Translations under genes and position numbers: made by a program
The notes under the pieces: model-generated
The model's database searches: none
Told to the model about the DNA's origin: nothing
What the model saw: the letters and a program-made list of their open reading frames with translations, nothing else
Shown here: in pieces, positions 46,501-58,186 of the stretch
Layout: every line of letters begins with the position of its first letter
How positions within the stretch are numbered: position 1 is the first letter of the stretch
NCBI GenBank assembly: GCA_015680685.1
Contig: MNCI01022707.1
Span: forward strand, 67,656 to 131,655
Direction: 5' to 3'
DNA from: Gnetum montanum
Taxonomy: Eukaryota > Streptophyta > Gnetopsida > Gnetales > Gnetaceae
Length of the DNA stretch: 64,000 nt

Positions 46501-47998
46501 ATTTCCTAGGATAATTGACAATAGCACCCTTGGTTTGATCCAGCACTGCAGCATGAAGAGTGGGTCCCATCATGAACGCCTCCAAGGCTGTGCGTGCTAA
46601 GGTAAGCCCGCTATCATCCTCATGCAATCCAAGCTTATCAACACGAGGCCTGCGAGAAAAAAGTATTCATACGTAAACAATGATATAACGTTGAAGGAAC
46701 CAAAGTTAAGATGCATATAAAAAAGCATACCTGTCTACTCTATACACTGTTCCAGGAAGATTTTGGAACAACGTATGCACACAGAAAGCTAGAAAAAGAG
46801 TGCTACTACTGTTGTAATGGCTGCAAGATGGTAATCTCCACACACGGGTCAGAGGACATGTGGATCTAGGACCTTTAGGAACACCTCCCTCGACTGTATA
46901 TAGTCCCTCGTCTATGTCGACAACAAAAGCTAACATGCCTCGTGTTGAGCCGAGCAACATGGTCTTAATAATATCACGAGTTAGATGCTCGCTCAAATAA
47001 GACCATACGACAATGCTAAAATTCTGCAAAATAAATGATAGAAATGCATCAACATTTGGATGAAACCATATTACATGCGGCCCGATCCGCATGTCATAAC
47101 TAGGCATGTTCAGTCCCAAAAGGTTGAACCAAGATAGCACACTGACAAGTTCAACCACAAGGAGAAAAGGCTTAAGCCCCCTACACAGAGCCAGAACCTT
47201 AGGTAAGTAAATTAAAACATATAAATTAAAAATAAAATAAAATAAGGCAAATGAATAAACTCAACAAGTAAATAATATTCAACACACACGAAACCACCCC
47301 ATGAGACAAGGACATCGATGTTTATTTGATGAATTTAACGCTTGCTGGGGTACATTTAAAAATTTATTTAACTGTAAACCAACAAACAAGTGCAAATACA
47401 AAACATGTACATTCATTTTCTAACCCAAGAAAATAAAAAAAAAGGGTACAAATAATCAGCAACACCAAGCAAATAATTTACTCACGCGCTAGTTCGCAGG
47501 GAGTTCACGTTGTAGTGCACGTTGCAGTGAAAGTGACAAGGGAACGAATTCAGAATTCAGCTCATGCTGCAACCCATGAACAAGGTTCACACTACTACTC
47601 ACAATGCATCTCACACTGCAACTCATGTTGGGCATGCCCTGGGTTGCTCACATTGGGCGTGCCTTGGGTTTCTCACATTGGTTATGCCCCTGGGTTGCTC
47701 ATGCTGACTGATCATACAGAAACAAGAAATTTATCCATGATAAAAACTCCAAAATCCAGCAAAACCTACACTTTGAAACATAGCAAAAATGATAGTCCTA
47801 ATGGCTCACATTGTGCTTGTGCTACAATAGAATTCCATGGAACAGGAATGAAAGAAAAACATACCTGCGCAGAGTCCCCATCCATGATGAAATCTTGGGT
47901 TGAGGAAGGCGTTGAAGCAGTTGTTCGCTCTCCTCTATGAATGATAAGCTATCCTGCTTCTTCCCCTTGCCTTGGCTTGATTTCTCTTTCCCCTTCAT
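43527..47998 (-). pseudogene. Eight-exon antisense gene with FCP1-like pseudophosphatase domain (element B copy)
   Basis: Inferred minus-strand exons: 1, 47998-47865; 2, 47180-46731; 3, 46649-46378; 4, 46278-45238; 5, 45149-44853; 6, 44769-44566; 7, 44471 to about 43746; 8, 43619-43527. Sizes of exons 1-4 (134, 450, 272, 1041 bp) match A (131, 450, 269, 1041), and the differences are multiples of three. Exon 1 begins M-K-G-K-E-K and has EESEQLLQRLPQPKISSW. Exon 2 has KPFLLVVELVSVL, AFLSFILQNFSIVVWS and FCVHTLFQNLPGT, again lacking the HAD catalytic acids. Exon 4 carries IFGVPVDG and YPLFRARAFPKSLSQARS. Exon 7 is longer than in A and adds a coiled coil. Stops, frameshifts in exon 4 and a weak exon 7 donor make this copy defective. 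Confidence 0.75.
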
Positions 47999-48130
47999 CG
48001 TCGTGGATGCTCACAACGTTGTTCACGCTGCTCATGCTTTGTACCATGGTCATGCTACTTGTTGCTCACGCCGTGGAAGCTTGCTCACGCTACTCACGTT
48101 GTGGAACTTTGGTCACGCTGTCGCCCTCCA
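47181..48130. repeat. TCACGCTG-type repeats around the 5' part of the antisense gene, element B
   Basis: Repeats of GTTGCTCACATTGGGC, CTCATGCTG and CTCACGCT lie in intron 1 (47480-47720) and upstream of exon 1 (48000-48120). The same family-specific motif (CACGCTG) marks this element's LTR, parallel to element A. Confidence 0.65.
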
Positions 48131-48545
48131 AAGAAAGACACAAATGACATCCATTCACTTTGAAACCTCTCTTAAGCCCTCCTTGTTTACTCATTTTATT
48201 TTTTATTTCATTTTCATCCATGTTACTACTACCTTTTTCTTCATTTTGGTTTTATCTTTCATTATGATTATATTTTGTTACAATCTTATTTTTACAATAC
48301 CAAAAAAGAAAGATCCCTTACAAATTAATTATTTACACAATACTTGGCAGTTAATAGTGTTATATACACCTATGCATGAAATAAAAAATAGTGAGGATAT
48401 CAATGGCCAGGTATGGCCTAAAACTGCCATTACACTCCACAATTTCATTAGACTAATCATGTGAAACTCATCCACGTTTAAAACCTTCTTCATCAAGAAA
48501 ATGTTGCTCACTTCGCTCCTAGTTTTAACTGGTAGGAGCAACACC
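48131..48545 (+). other. Spacer before RT of element B with splice acceptor
   Basis: It is mostly T-rich. A short remnant of the microrepeat (CAGGTATGGCCTAAAACTGCC) lies at 48405-48450. CTCCTAGTTTTAACTGGTAG ends at 48535, directly before GAGCAACACCATGG, matching A at 20035. Confidence 0.6.
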
Positions 48546-51500
48546 ATGGCAACCAAGAATAGCTTATCAATTTTGTCTCTCAATGGACCACATGGAAAAG
48601 TAACAAGGAAAATCAATCTAGAATCCTTGGATCTAGACCAATCCGCCTACACAAATTTAATAGCATTCACTCAAGAAATGTCGGACTAGTCTGAAAACAT
48701 GATGAGGACCCTAGATCTAGAGGCCGACGATATCATTGAAGATCCTCTTACTGAAGTCTCTATTACCACCATCAATGATAAAATTAGAACTTTAAAATTA
48801 AGTGCCTTACTAAACACACAACTTGCTAGTAGTATCAGTCAGGTTTTGAAAGATAACATGGAGACATTTGCGTGGTCTTATACTGACATGCCAGGGTTGG
48901 ACCCTCGAATCGTCCAACATAACATCATCCTCGATGAAAAAATTAAACTAGTGAAACAAAAGGAATGAAAGGTTAGACCTAAGGTAGCATTGGTAGTACG
49001 TGATGAATCACAAAGCTCTATCAAGCTAGTTTCATCCAGGTTGTTGACTATTCCGACTGGATATCGAACATTGTTGTCATCCCTAAGAAAAATGGTAGTA
49101 TACACATATGCATTGACTTCTGTGATCTCAACACAGCCACTATAAAGGATGATTTCCCGTTACCCAGCATCGATCAAATCATTGACACAACTGCTGGGCA
49201 TGCGTTGTTATCCTTTATGGATGGATTTTCGGGATACAACCAACTAAGAATCAATCTAGAGCATCAACTCAGAACTACCTTCATGACACCTTGAGGCACA
49301 TTTTTCTATACAATGATGTTGTTCGGCCTTAAAAATGCAGGTGCTACATATCAACGAGCAATGACATACATATTTAGCAACTACATGCTTAATTTTCTCA
49401 ATGACTATGTTGATGACATTGCAGTTAAATCTAAAAAAACTGAACAACATGCAAAGGATTTAGACTTAGTGCTTAAACGTTGCCTTAAACATAGGTGTTA
49501 AAACAAGAAAAATGCTTGGCTTCATAGTCTCTGAAACATGGATACAAGTAGACCCCGATAAGGTTAAAGCAATAACTAGTATGCACCCACCTAGGAACCT
49601 TACCAAATTACATGGTCTACAAGGTAGACTGCAATTCATCAAATGCTTTATCATAAAACTGATGGATAAGTCGAAGCCCATGCAGAACTTACTACAAAAG
49701 AATGTGCATTTCAATGGACTCAACAATGTCAGGAAGCATTTGAAAACATAAAAATGGAGTTGGCTCAACTGCCAATAGTTCATCCTCCGCAAAGCGATAA
49801 ACCTTTTTACATCTACCTTGCCACATCTGATTCATCTATTGCATCCATGCTTTGCCAAAAACGAGAAGATGGAGCTGAGATCCCTGTTTACTACTTAAGC
49901 CATGCACTAATTGCCTACGAACAACGATACAACGACGTGGAGAGATCATGTCTTGCCCTAGTATTTTCCTTGAAAAAGTGACAACATTATCTCTTTTGTA
50001 ACCAAGTCTATATCATTTGCAAAGATAATGTGCTTCGAGCTATCACTAACCACATCTATGAATCAAGTAGGATAGCTAGATGGAAAGTGATGATTACTGA
50101 GTTTGACCTACACTATGTAACTCAATCCTCCACTAAGGGTCAAGCAGTAGTCAATCAATTGATCACTTCACCAACACAAGATCAAGCGACAATCATTCCT
50201 GAATTCCCTGATGAAAGTGTTAACAGCATCAACATTGTGCCTGATAACTACGATGCAATCCTTTACTTCGATGGGGCTTCAACTTCTCGGGGAGGAAGTG
50301 CTACGGAAATCATAACGTATCTCTTTGGAGAAATTTGGCCCTTTGCCTATCGACTAACATTCCCTTGTACCAACAATGTGGCAAAGTATGAAAGTCTTCT
50401 TAGAGGTCTTATAACAGCACTAACTTTGGGAATCACACGTCTGGTGACTCACAGTTAGTAATCAATCAAGTCACAGAGGTTTACACATGAAAGGATTCTC
50501 ATTTACAATCATATTGTGACCTAACTAAACACTTGCTAAAGCAATTAATCAACGTACATGTGCAACATATTCCTAGGAATGAAAATACCATTGCCGATGC
50601 ACTTGCTACACTAGCCTTAAACATGACACCTGAGATGTTTCATACGTTACCTAGTTCCATAACAAATTGTACCAAAGCTATAACTGAGGCTCTCGATGAA
50701 ATACCCATAGCATCCGTCAGTGCTACATAAGTGATAGATTGGTATGATGACATAAAAGAGTACCTTTTATAAGGCGAGCCGCCACAACATTTGACGAGTG
50801 CTCAAAAGGACACAGTGCGAAAACGCTCTCAGCAATATGCATTAATAGGAGACACATTATGTTGCAGATCTTATGAATGCATTCTATTAGTGTGTGTTAA
50901 TAGCATCAACGGTCAAACAATCGTGGAACAAGTTCATGAAGGACTTTGTGGAGGGCATATAGCACCCAAAGTAATGGAAATGAAAATTAGACGTTTGGGC
51001 TACTACTGGTCACACATGGAGTACGATTGCTTCTCTAGGGTCAAAAAATGCAACATTTTCCAAAAGCATGATAACCTAATACATGTGCCACCTAATGAGT
51101 TGCATACTGCACAAATCACATGGCCATTCCAAAGATGGGGATTAGACATCATTGGGCTGATAACACCACCATCTTTAGCAGGACATAACTTCATCATCAC
51201 CATAACTGAATATTTCACAAAATGGGTAGAAGCTATTCCCCTTAGGAAAACCACGTCTAAACATGTTTGCAATTTTATATTAGAAAACATCGTGATACAT
51301 TTTGGTATCTTGATGACCATAGTCACCAATAATGGGCCACAGTTCAACAGTATGGATACTAAAAGCTTCTGTGAAATCCTAGGTATTAAACACTCGTTTT
51401 CATCACCATACTACCCACAGAGTAATGGTCAAGCGGAGTCTACAAATAAAATGATCATCATGGTGCTTAGAAATATGTTGAATCAAAGAAAAAGATGATG

Positions 51501-51978
51501 GCATGAGCAATTAATCTATGCATTATGGTCATACCGAACAATGCATCGAACATCCATAGGTAAGACATCATATAGCCTTGTATACGGATCTAAAGCTATC
51601 TTACCTTTGGAGTTACAAGTTCCCTTGTTGCGGATAACACTCTCTAGCCTCCTTGATGAAGGTCAGAACAATGAGCTACACATTATTGACCTTGACTCGG
51701 TGGAAGAAGAAAGGGTACAAGCACTTGATCAAATTGAATGGTATTAAATACAACAATGATGACATCATCAACACGATCCACATAAGCAGCCGATTAAGGA
51801 AGGTGACCTAATTCTCAAGGTGGTTCGCGAACACTTGGATAAATTCTTAGCTAACTGGGAAGGACGTTACTTAGTCATCAAAGCATATGATAATGGGGCA
51901 TTTAAGCTCGCTAACATGAACAGAAATGAGTTCACCAATCCTACAAATCACATGTACTTGAAACCATACTACAGCTGA
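48546..51978 (+). pseudogene. Pol of element B: RT, RNase H, archaeal-type RNase H, integrase
   Basis: The ATG at 48546 follows the acceptor. The order matches A: RT about 48960-49560 (YVDD in NDYVDDIAVKS near 49410), gypsy RNase H about 49800-50000 (first Asp absent), second RNase H about 50250-50620 (FDGAS), integrase about 50790-51740, and a C-terminal NWEGRYLVIKA module ending TGA 51976-51978. Stops occur at 48687, 48966, 49292, 49979, 50770 and others. Small deletions shift the frame near 49010 and 49495. The second catalytic Asp of integrase is Asn (VTNNGPQF), so this integrase would be inactive even if expressed. Confidence 0.9.
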
Positions 51979-53497
51979 TGAGCTTAAGGTATGTTTTGGT
52001 CCTGGCATCACAACCTAAAACTGATACCATAGAACAGTCTTGGAGCTATGACTTAAAACTAGCACCATAGAACATCCTGGCATCATGACAGTAAATTGAA
52101 ATCACACAGTTTTGTTTGATATGACACTAAACTTCCATGCTTGTCCACCAGAGTCCACTAAGACTGTAAACTAGCTTGCCTCTTCATAGTCTGCCACGAC
52201 TCTAAACTAGCACTGCATCATCCACTACGACAATAAACTGGCAACATCCAAAGGATTATGACGTTAAACTGATCCACAACAATCTTTCAAGACTACAAAC
52301 TGGTGACATCACCAACAACCGGGCGTTATTTGAAAAGACATGTTGCTGTAATAGGCTGTATGTGTTTACCAAAAACCTACTGCATGATCTGTCACATAGA
52401 TCTTGATGAAACTGATGTTGTTCAAGATTTTGTTTGCCTTGAAACTCCACATGATGGCTTCATTCCATTGGCTATGTTCAAGTTTAAAGTGCTTTAGTTA
52501 ACTAAATCATTTGTGGTTTCCTTGTCCCATTGGAGTTGTTTTTGCAAGATGACATGCTTGAGACGTTCGTGCACAGATGCATTTCATCATGATGACAGGG
52601 TATCACATTCTTCCTGATGCATGCAACTGGGTTAATCAATCCATTCATAAGTACATTCCCGACCTCTGATACATTCCCTATTCCCTATCATGTCCCAATT
52701 ATCCTATTTAATTACATCCCCTGGATACATTCTACTCCCCCAAAGCCCTTGATACATTGTTGCACACTGTGATCCTCTAAGCAGTTGCAACACAAAACAC
52801 AGTACATGGTGCACGACACAAAATGCAAGTGCTCGAACACAAGCAAGGCACAAAGAGTAGGCTCTTTCAAAAAGACCAAAAAGAAAAAAAAAGAAAAAAG
52901 AAAGAAAGAAAAAACAAAGCAAAAACAACAGAAAAGAAAAAAGAAAAAGAGAACAAAAAGGTCAAAGAGAAAAATGCATGGAAAAGGTCCTCATGACCCC
53001 GTTGACATCATAGACTAAAGACCATTGGTTCTTCTTATACAAGCCCTAGGCGAGAAGGCAATTGTCTTGGAAAAATACTTGTGTCTCAAATGATCATGTT
53101 GCACATCATCGCGTGGCTTTGGCTGTTTACAACGGGCTCCCTCAAACATGACACAAGGGTCCCGTTTCTCCAAATAACCCACCTCCTATGCCTAGGTTCC
53201 AGGTTTGCTATATATTGGCTGTTGACAAGGACTGAAAAATGGCTCGTTCACATGAGAGCATTCCTCTCCCGTAGTTCAAACAACGACACTCTTCGACCAA
53301 TCCCTAATTCTCCCAGTCATTGCCTTCTTTCCTTAAACTAAATTTTCCTCAATCCAATGTACTTTTGAACATGATACGATGACATCCGGCCAGGGGCCAA
53401 TGGACGATGCTTGGTGCCAGGTCGATTGTGATGTTTTGTACTTCTTTGTCGACCCCTCTCGGGTGAATTCCTCCAAACGTTAACAAAGAGGGGCTAA
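51979..53497 (+). other. 3' UTR of element B with microrepeats, purine-rich tract and PPT
   Basis: 51995-52300 holds repeats with cores GACTATAAACT, GACTTAAAACT or GACAGTAAAYT. A conserved island at 52515-52560 matches A near 24056. 52860-52980 is almost pure A/G on the plus strand. The polypurine tract AACAAAGAGGGGCTAA ends at 53497. No gene is seen. Confidence 0.7.
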
Positions 53498-55449
53498 TGA
53501 AACACCACCAAATTTCACCTTAACACTTTGAAAAAAATAATGACTCAAACCCCTTTCAGCATTTAGCAGGAAAAACTTGACTAAGGCATGGAACTAACAC
53601 CCAGCTTGCTCAAGCCAGCTAGCTCATGCTATCAAGTTAGCTTGCCCTCAACGTGACCAACCCTGACAGCTTTCAAATCAGGTTAAAATGATCCTAATTT
53701 GAACGGGCAAGGCCCCCTCAGGGCCCACTGATGACTACTCCAAGTTTCAGTATCCAGAACCCAAGATTTTAAGTTAAAATCAGACAAATCTTACTACTCA
53801 CACTGAGGTCACGCTAGCAGTGTGAGTCCAGCGTGAGTAACCCAAAATAGCCCTAAAACAGTGTTAAAATAGCCTGATTTCAAAGGTGCAAGGCTCCCTC
53901 AAGGTCCACTAATGATTTTTCCAAGTCCTAGCCCTTAGAATTCTAATTTCGGGCCTAAAAATACACCATTTTCAACACTCACGTGGATGTCATGCCCAGG
54001 TCACGCTGACAGCATGAGCCCAGCGTGAGTTGCCAAAATGACCTAGATCGAGGCATAAATAGGATCAGACTCAACATGCAAGTTGCCCCCAAGGCTAGGT
54101 AGTAGTTGCACTTGAAAGATAGGTCTCAAAAATCAATATTTGGTGTGAAATGAACCATCCCAACTTGCTCACGCCCAGGTCATGCCCAAGTCACATTGAG
54201 GTCACGCTGACAGTGTGGGCCCAGCGTGAGCTACCAAGATGACCTGGATCAAGGAATAAACATGCTCAAATTTAGCTTGCAGGTTGTCCCCAAGGCCAGG
54301 CAGTAGTTACACTTTAAAAATAATCCTTAAAGGTGGAATTTTGACACAAGATGCATTGTTTTTGGTCATGCACGTTGAGGTCACGTTGGGGTGATGTTGA
54401 GGTCACACTGGCAACGTGACTCCAGCATGAGCACTAATCATGACTAACCAAAATCACTTCAGACACATGCTGAGGGTATACCAAGATAAGATCAACTCAT
54501 TCTAGAAACCTTGATGAAGCAAAAACATCTCAAATAGCCATATGACCACTCATGTCAACAGCCTGCAGCAACTAGTTCATGGATTGGGAAGTTCCAAGCG
54601 AGCTAGAATCAAGATCTCTTATTGTATACTATTATTTTATTGTAAATTTGCAACATTTGTGAGCTTGTCAAGCTCTTATGCTTCAAATTTTATGCATGAG
54701 CATAATGTAAATGAATACACATTGTAAGATATAGTGCATCCAGTCTAGAACGTAGTCTGCCCATGTACACCTGTCACACGATCTGTTTTTCTCTCATCTC
54801 ACAACCATTGATCTCATTCATAAATCCTACTCCCAAGCCTAGAAAAAGGTATAAACACCCTGTCCATTAACATAAACGAGGTGGGAAATTTTGCAAAAAG
54901 GATGACCTAAAGAACATTGATTAACAACCTTGGGCGCTCGAGCGCACGTGACCCCTAGCACTTGAGCATACGCAAACACTTCATCCTTCATCCTTCATCC
55001 CGGGGCTTGACTCTTGACCTGCCATCTGCACACGCAGCTATGTTTTGACTAATGCACTTTATTCTCTAACTTAATATAATATAGTATTTTTCCTTCCATT
55101 GCACTGTTCACGTTATTCTGGTTTATTGCGTTGTTTACATTATTCTGATTCATTGCGTTGTTTACATTATTTTGGTTCATTATTTTACATTTGCATCATT
55201 TTGGTCCATTCTTACGTTACATCTACACTCTGTTTACATATTCGTGTTACATTTGTTATGATAACCCCAGTGCAAGCCGTACCTTACGCTCGGGGAAGTC
55301 CTTGGTTTATTTGCATGCAGACTATCCAAGGCACTCTACCTTCATTTTCCAGCTTGCCCTCACACGAAGGCAGGGTCATCTGTATCTCTCTAGATATTTT
55401 TCGAGGTTCGTTTTTCTCCAACCTTATGCTGATGATTTTGGACAGTACA
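53498..55449 (+). repeat. 3' LTR of element B (1952 bp)
   Basis: It starts TGAAACACCACC after the PPT and ends GACAGTACA. The CACGCTG/CAGCGTG array (53790-54430) and a decayed TATA (54849) correspond to the 5' LTR. Confidence 0.9.
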
Positions 55450-55454
55450 AGAAG

Positions 55455-55926
55455 CATGTTACACCTAGAGTTCATATAGAGATACTGTATTCGATCACAG
55501 TGGCAATAATCCTAGTCGTGGGGGAAGCCACCCCTAAACTGGGGACACCCTTCATATCATCCGAATCCAAATTCTTATCTAGTTCAACATCCTATCTCCC
55601 CAACTGGGTCAACATACTCTATCTCACCACATTATCATTCTCCTCAATACTATTAGCCCATGTCCTCAACACAACCACCACCTTGTGTACCTTACACTTC
55701 TCCTAAATTTCAACATTCTCATCCTTTCCATCCTTCTACGCCATCACCAACTGTTCCTGAAGTGTTTGCACCACAGCAACAACCCATGAATGTTACTTGT
55801 GTTACTATTGCCAATAGCAGTGAGAGACCTCAAAAACATCGAAGGCGTCCCTTCTTTAGACATAACTGTAGAAAGGGACAACACAGTTCCAAGGCCACTG
55901 CATTCTCCAACTCAGCACAAGTCTAA
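55455..55926 (+). pseudogene. Gag of element D, C-terminal part after the B insertion
   Basis: Coding sequence resumes after the target duplication. It is Ser/Thr/Pro/Gln-rich (for example PEVFAPQQQPMN) with a basic stretch (KHRRRPFFRHNCRKGQ) and frame changes. It is the tail of the gag ORF that starts at 35646. I see no protease after it. Confidence 0.5.
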
Positions 55927-57669
55927 CATTGTGGTGCACCCTTCTTTTCGAACCCGACGCCTCATGTAACTTCATCAGGGCCACCAATTAACACTCTAAT
56001 CATACAGCCCAATGAACATAGCCATGGAGGGCAACACCCTAATCCTTGAATACCATCTTACAGTCTCAAATATCATAGTGGGTCAACTCTTTACCCAAGA
56101 GCCACATCTTACAAATTGCCCCACTATGCTTACTATAATCAGGTGTGTGAACCCCAATGGGGTAAGTATGACCAAGTTTCAATATTTCCAACATGTAAAG
56201 ATCCTCATCTTTCATTTATTAATCCTTTCCATGCTCAACCATTTAGTTATCGGGGATATCCCCTATTCTAATAACAAGCAGGGTTAATAAATATTTTTCA
56301 TTTTCTTTAGTTTTACAATTTTTTGTTTTCCAGTTTTTCATTTTTCAATTTCTTGTTTTATCCTTTTGTCTTTTTTTCTTTTTGTCTTTTTATCTTTTTA
56401 TAAGTAATATCATCTACGAATAAAACACTCATGTGGCTCATTGGTTGAGGTGTGTTTTATGTTATCGAGTCTTGAGTGATCAATTATTTGGACAGTGAGC
56501 CCAGTACATCCACTCATCCATTCTACAAATAAGAGGTTCTATTCAAGGGTACAGTGATATTCTTGACATTCTTAAAACTTAAAAATTAATTTTGTGTACA
56601 TTGTACCCAGAATGAAGAATGATGGACCAAGAGGGAATGATTAGGGTGTGACACCAAGGGAACTTGTGGATTCTCTTTGGTGACGTCTATGAGAGTTATC
56701 ATGCAACGTGGTTGTACTAAGATCATTGAAGATCTAACACAAAATGGGAGTAAGAGTAATCAAAAGGCACTTAAAAATCCAATGCTATTCTAGGGGGTCC
56801 CATTGGAAAGACATGCATCCATGCTTGAAGGTTGGCGGCTTCTCTGGATTCAGCAATCGAAAAAAAAACAACAAACACAAAGAAAGTGCCACAAAGAAAA
56901 AAAATCACTTCTCCCTTGAACAAAATTCCAACTGATCATACGACTTGTTGTTATGGTACTCTTATAGTCGCTTATCATGGGATGAAACAATGCAGTGTCA
57001 CTTCTCAGAGGATGGACTTGGTCCTGATCTTGGAATGATGGGTCAATGACACATTAATCATGCTTTACACGAGGAATTCATTGTGCCCTAGGTCAGTTAC
57101 CTCCTGTTCCAATCTCTACAGTCCCTTCTATACCCCATCTCATCTCATTATCCATGTAATTGTAACTTATGTCTTGTGTAGCATAGAATTTTGACCTCAT
57201 TCTAGTGATACTTACATGTGTGTGTGTTTTGTGGAACCAGTGTGGATTACATTTAACCCTTCAAATGCCCACGGACACATTTACGGTGTGGTTACGCAAG
57301 GACATTATAGGTTGGAACCTGCATTGGAGAGGATCCACTTGCGTAATTTTTTGTAATTTGCACTCATAATGCATCTTCCACACACACCATCTATTACCCT
57401 CAGTGTATTTTCAACAATATCCTTTCCCTTATTACTATCCCTCCATATTCCAACATTCCTATGAACCATTGCATGGCCTTTTTCTCTCCCTTACCACCCG
57501 AGGCCCTTATTGCTCAATTCCACCCACATATAATTCTTTGTGCCTTTATAACTAGTTAAATTACCCTAGAACCATTTAACACTTTTCCACAAGTCCTTGC
57601 TATACATTGTTAATTTTAGAAAAGTCCTAAAATTCGGTATATTATGTTGTGCCTTAAATATCGATAGGC
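55927..57669. other. Long non-coding stretch inside element D
   Basis: This is where pol would be expected, but no protease, RT, RNase H or integrase motif is visible on either strand. T-rich runs occur at 56290-56400. Confidence 0.6.
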
Positions 57670-57714
57670 CACGATATCACGTACGCGATATCGTGTCACA
57701 TAAACCTATATATA
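57670..57714 (+). promoter_or_regulatory. Internal promoter-like site of element D
   Basis: CACGATATCACGTACGCGAT continues as ATCGTG, a 26-bp palindrome with one mismatched pair (57670-57695). It is followed 11 bp later by TATATATA (57707-57714). The same palindrome-then-TATA order is seen in the D and E LTRs. It lies about 470 bp before the second ORF. Confidence 0.55.
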
Positions 57715-58186
57715 CGTGACCCCCTGCACCACTTGCCATCATTTTCAACCATTCATGTGGGGGAGTTTTTCGAATTTCTCTCTACGACTTACGATTGTGC
57801 GTTCCTAGCTTTCATACCTATATCTCACTCGCTAGTCCTCCAATTTTCATTTCGTATGAACCTACTTGAACTCGAAGTGTTCAGCCTAGTCATGGGGGAG
57901 GGGCACATGCCAAATAGTGCATAACTTTTTGGAATTTTTCATCACCCGAAGGACATTATCATGGGTAATTCGTTACAACATTAAGAATGAATGTGCCAAA
58001 AATAATTTTATCCCCTTAGTTATACCGAGAAACTAGAATGGGAGACCACCTAAGTAAAAAGGACTTACTATTATAATCTTTTGGGAAACATCACACAGAG
58101 ATAAAATAAATCCATTAAGGCAAGCAGTAAGGTATAACTTAACTTTGGCAACAACCTTACTAATGATTGGCCCTGTGTGATTGCAG

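Larger units (their letters stand above)
36812..55449 (+). mobile_element. Element B: complete 18.6-kb Tat/Ogre-like retrotransposon with antisense gene
   Basis: LTRs at 36812-38730 and 53498-55449 bound an internal region of 14.8 kb. The flanks are GGAAG (36807-36811) and AGAAG (55450-55454), a 5-bp target duplication with one change. The module order is that of element A: leader, gag, protease, microrepeats, eight-exon antisense gene, acceptor, RT/RNase H/aRNase H/integrase, microrepeats, 3' UTR, PPT. B lies inside gag of element D, so it is younger than D. Many stops and a few frameshifts disable it. Confidence 0.92.

Noticed and set aside
52785-53018. Open frame encoding a very Lys-rich protein
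   Set aside because: It is the translation of an A/G-only tract in the 3' UTR of element B. There is no homology or start context, and the matching region of A has no such frame.
55099-55706. Open frames spanning the end of B's 3' LTR
   Set aside because: They are LTR sequence running by chance into element D's gag tail. The equivalent frames in the 5' LTR (38326-38869) have no homologue.
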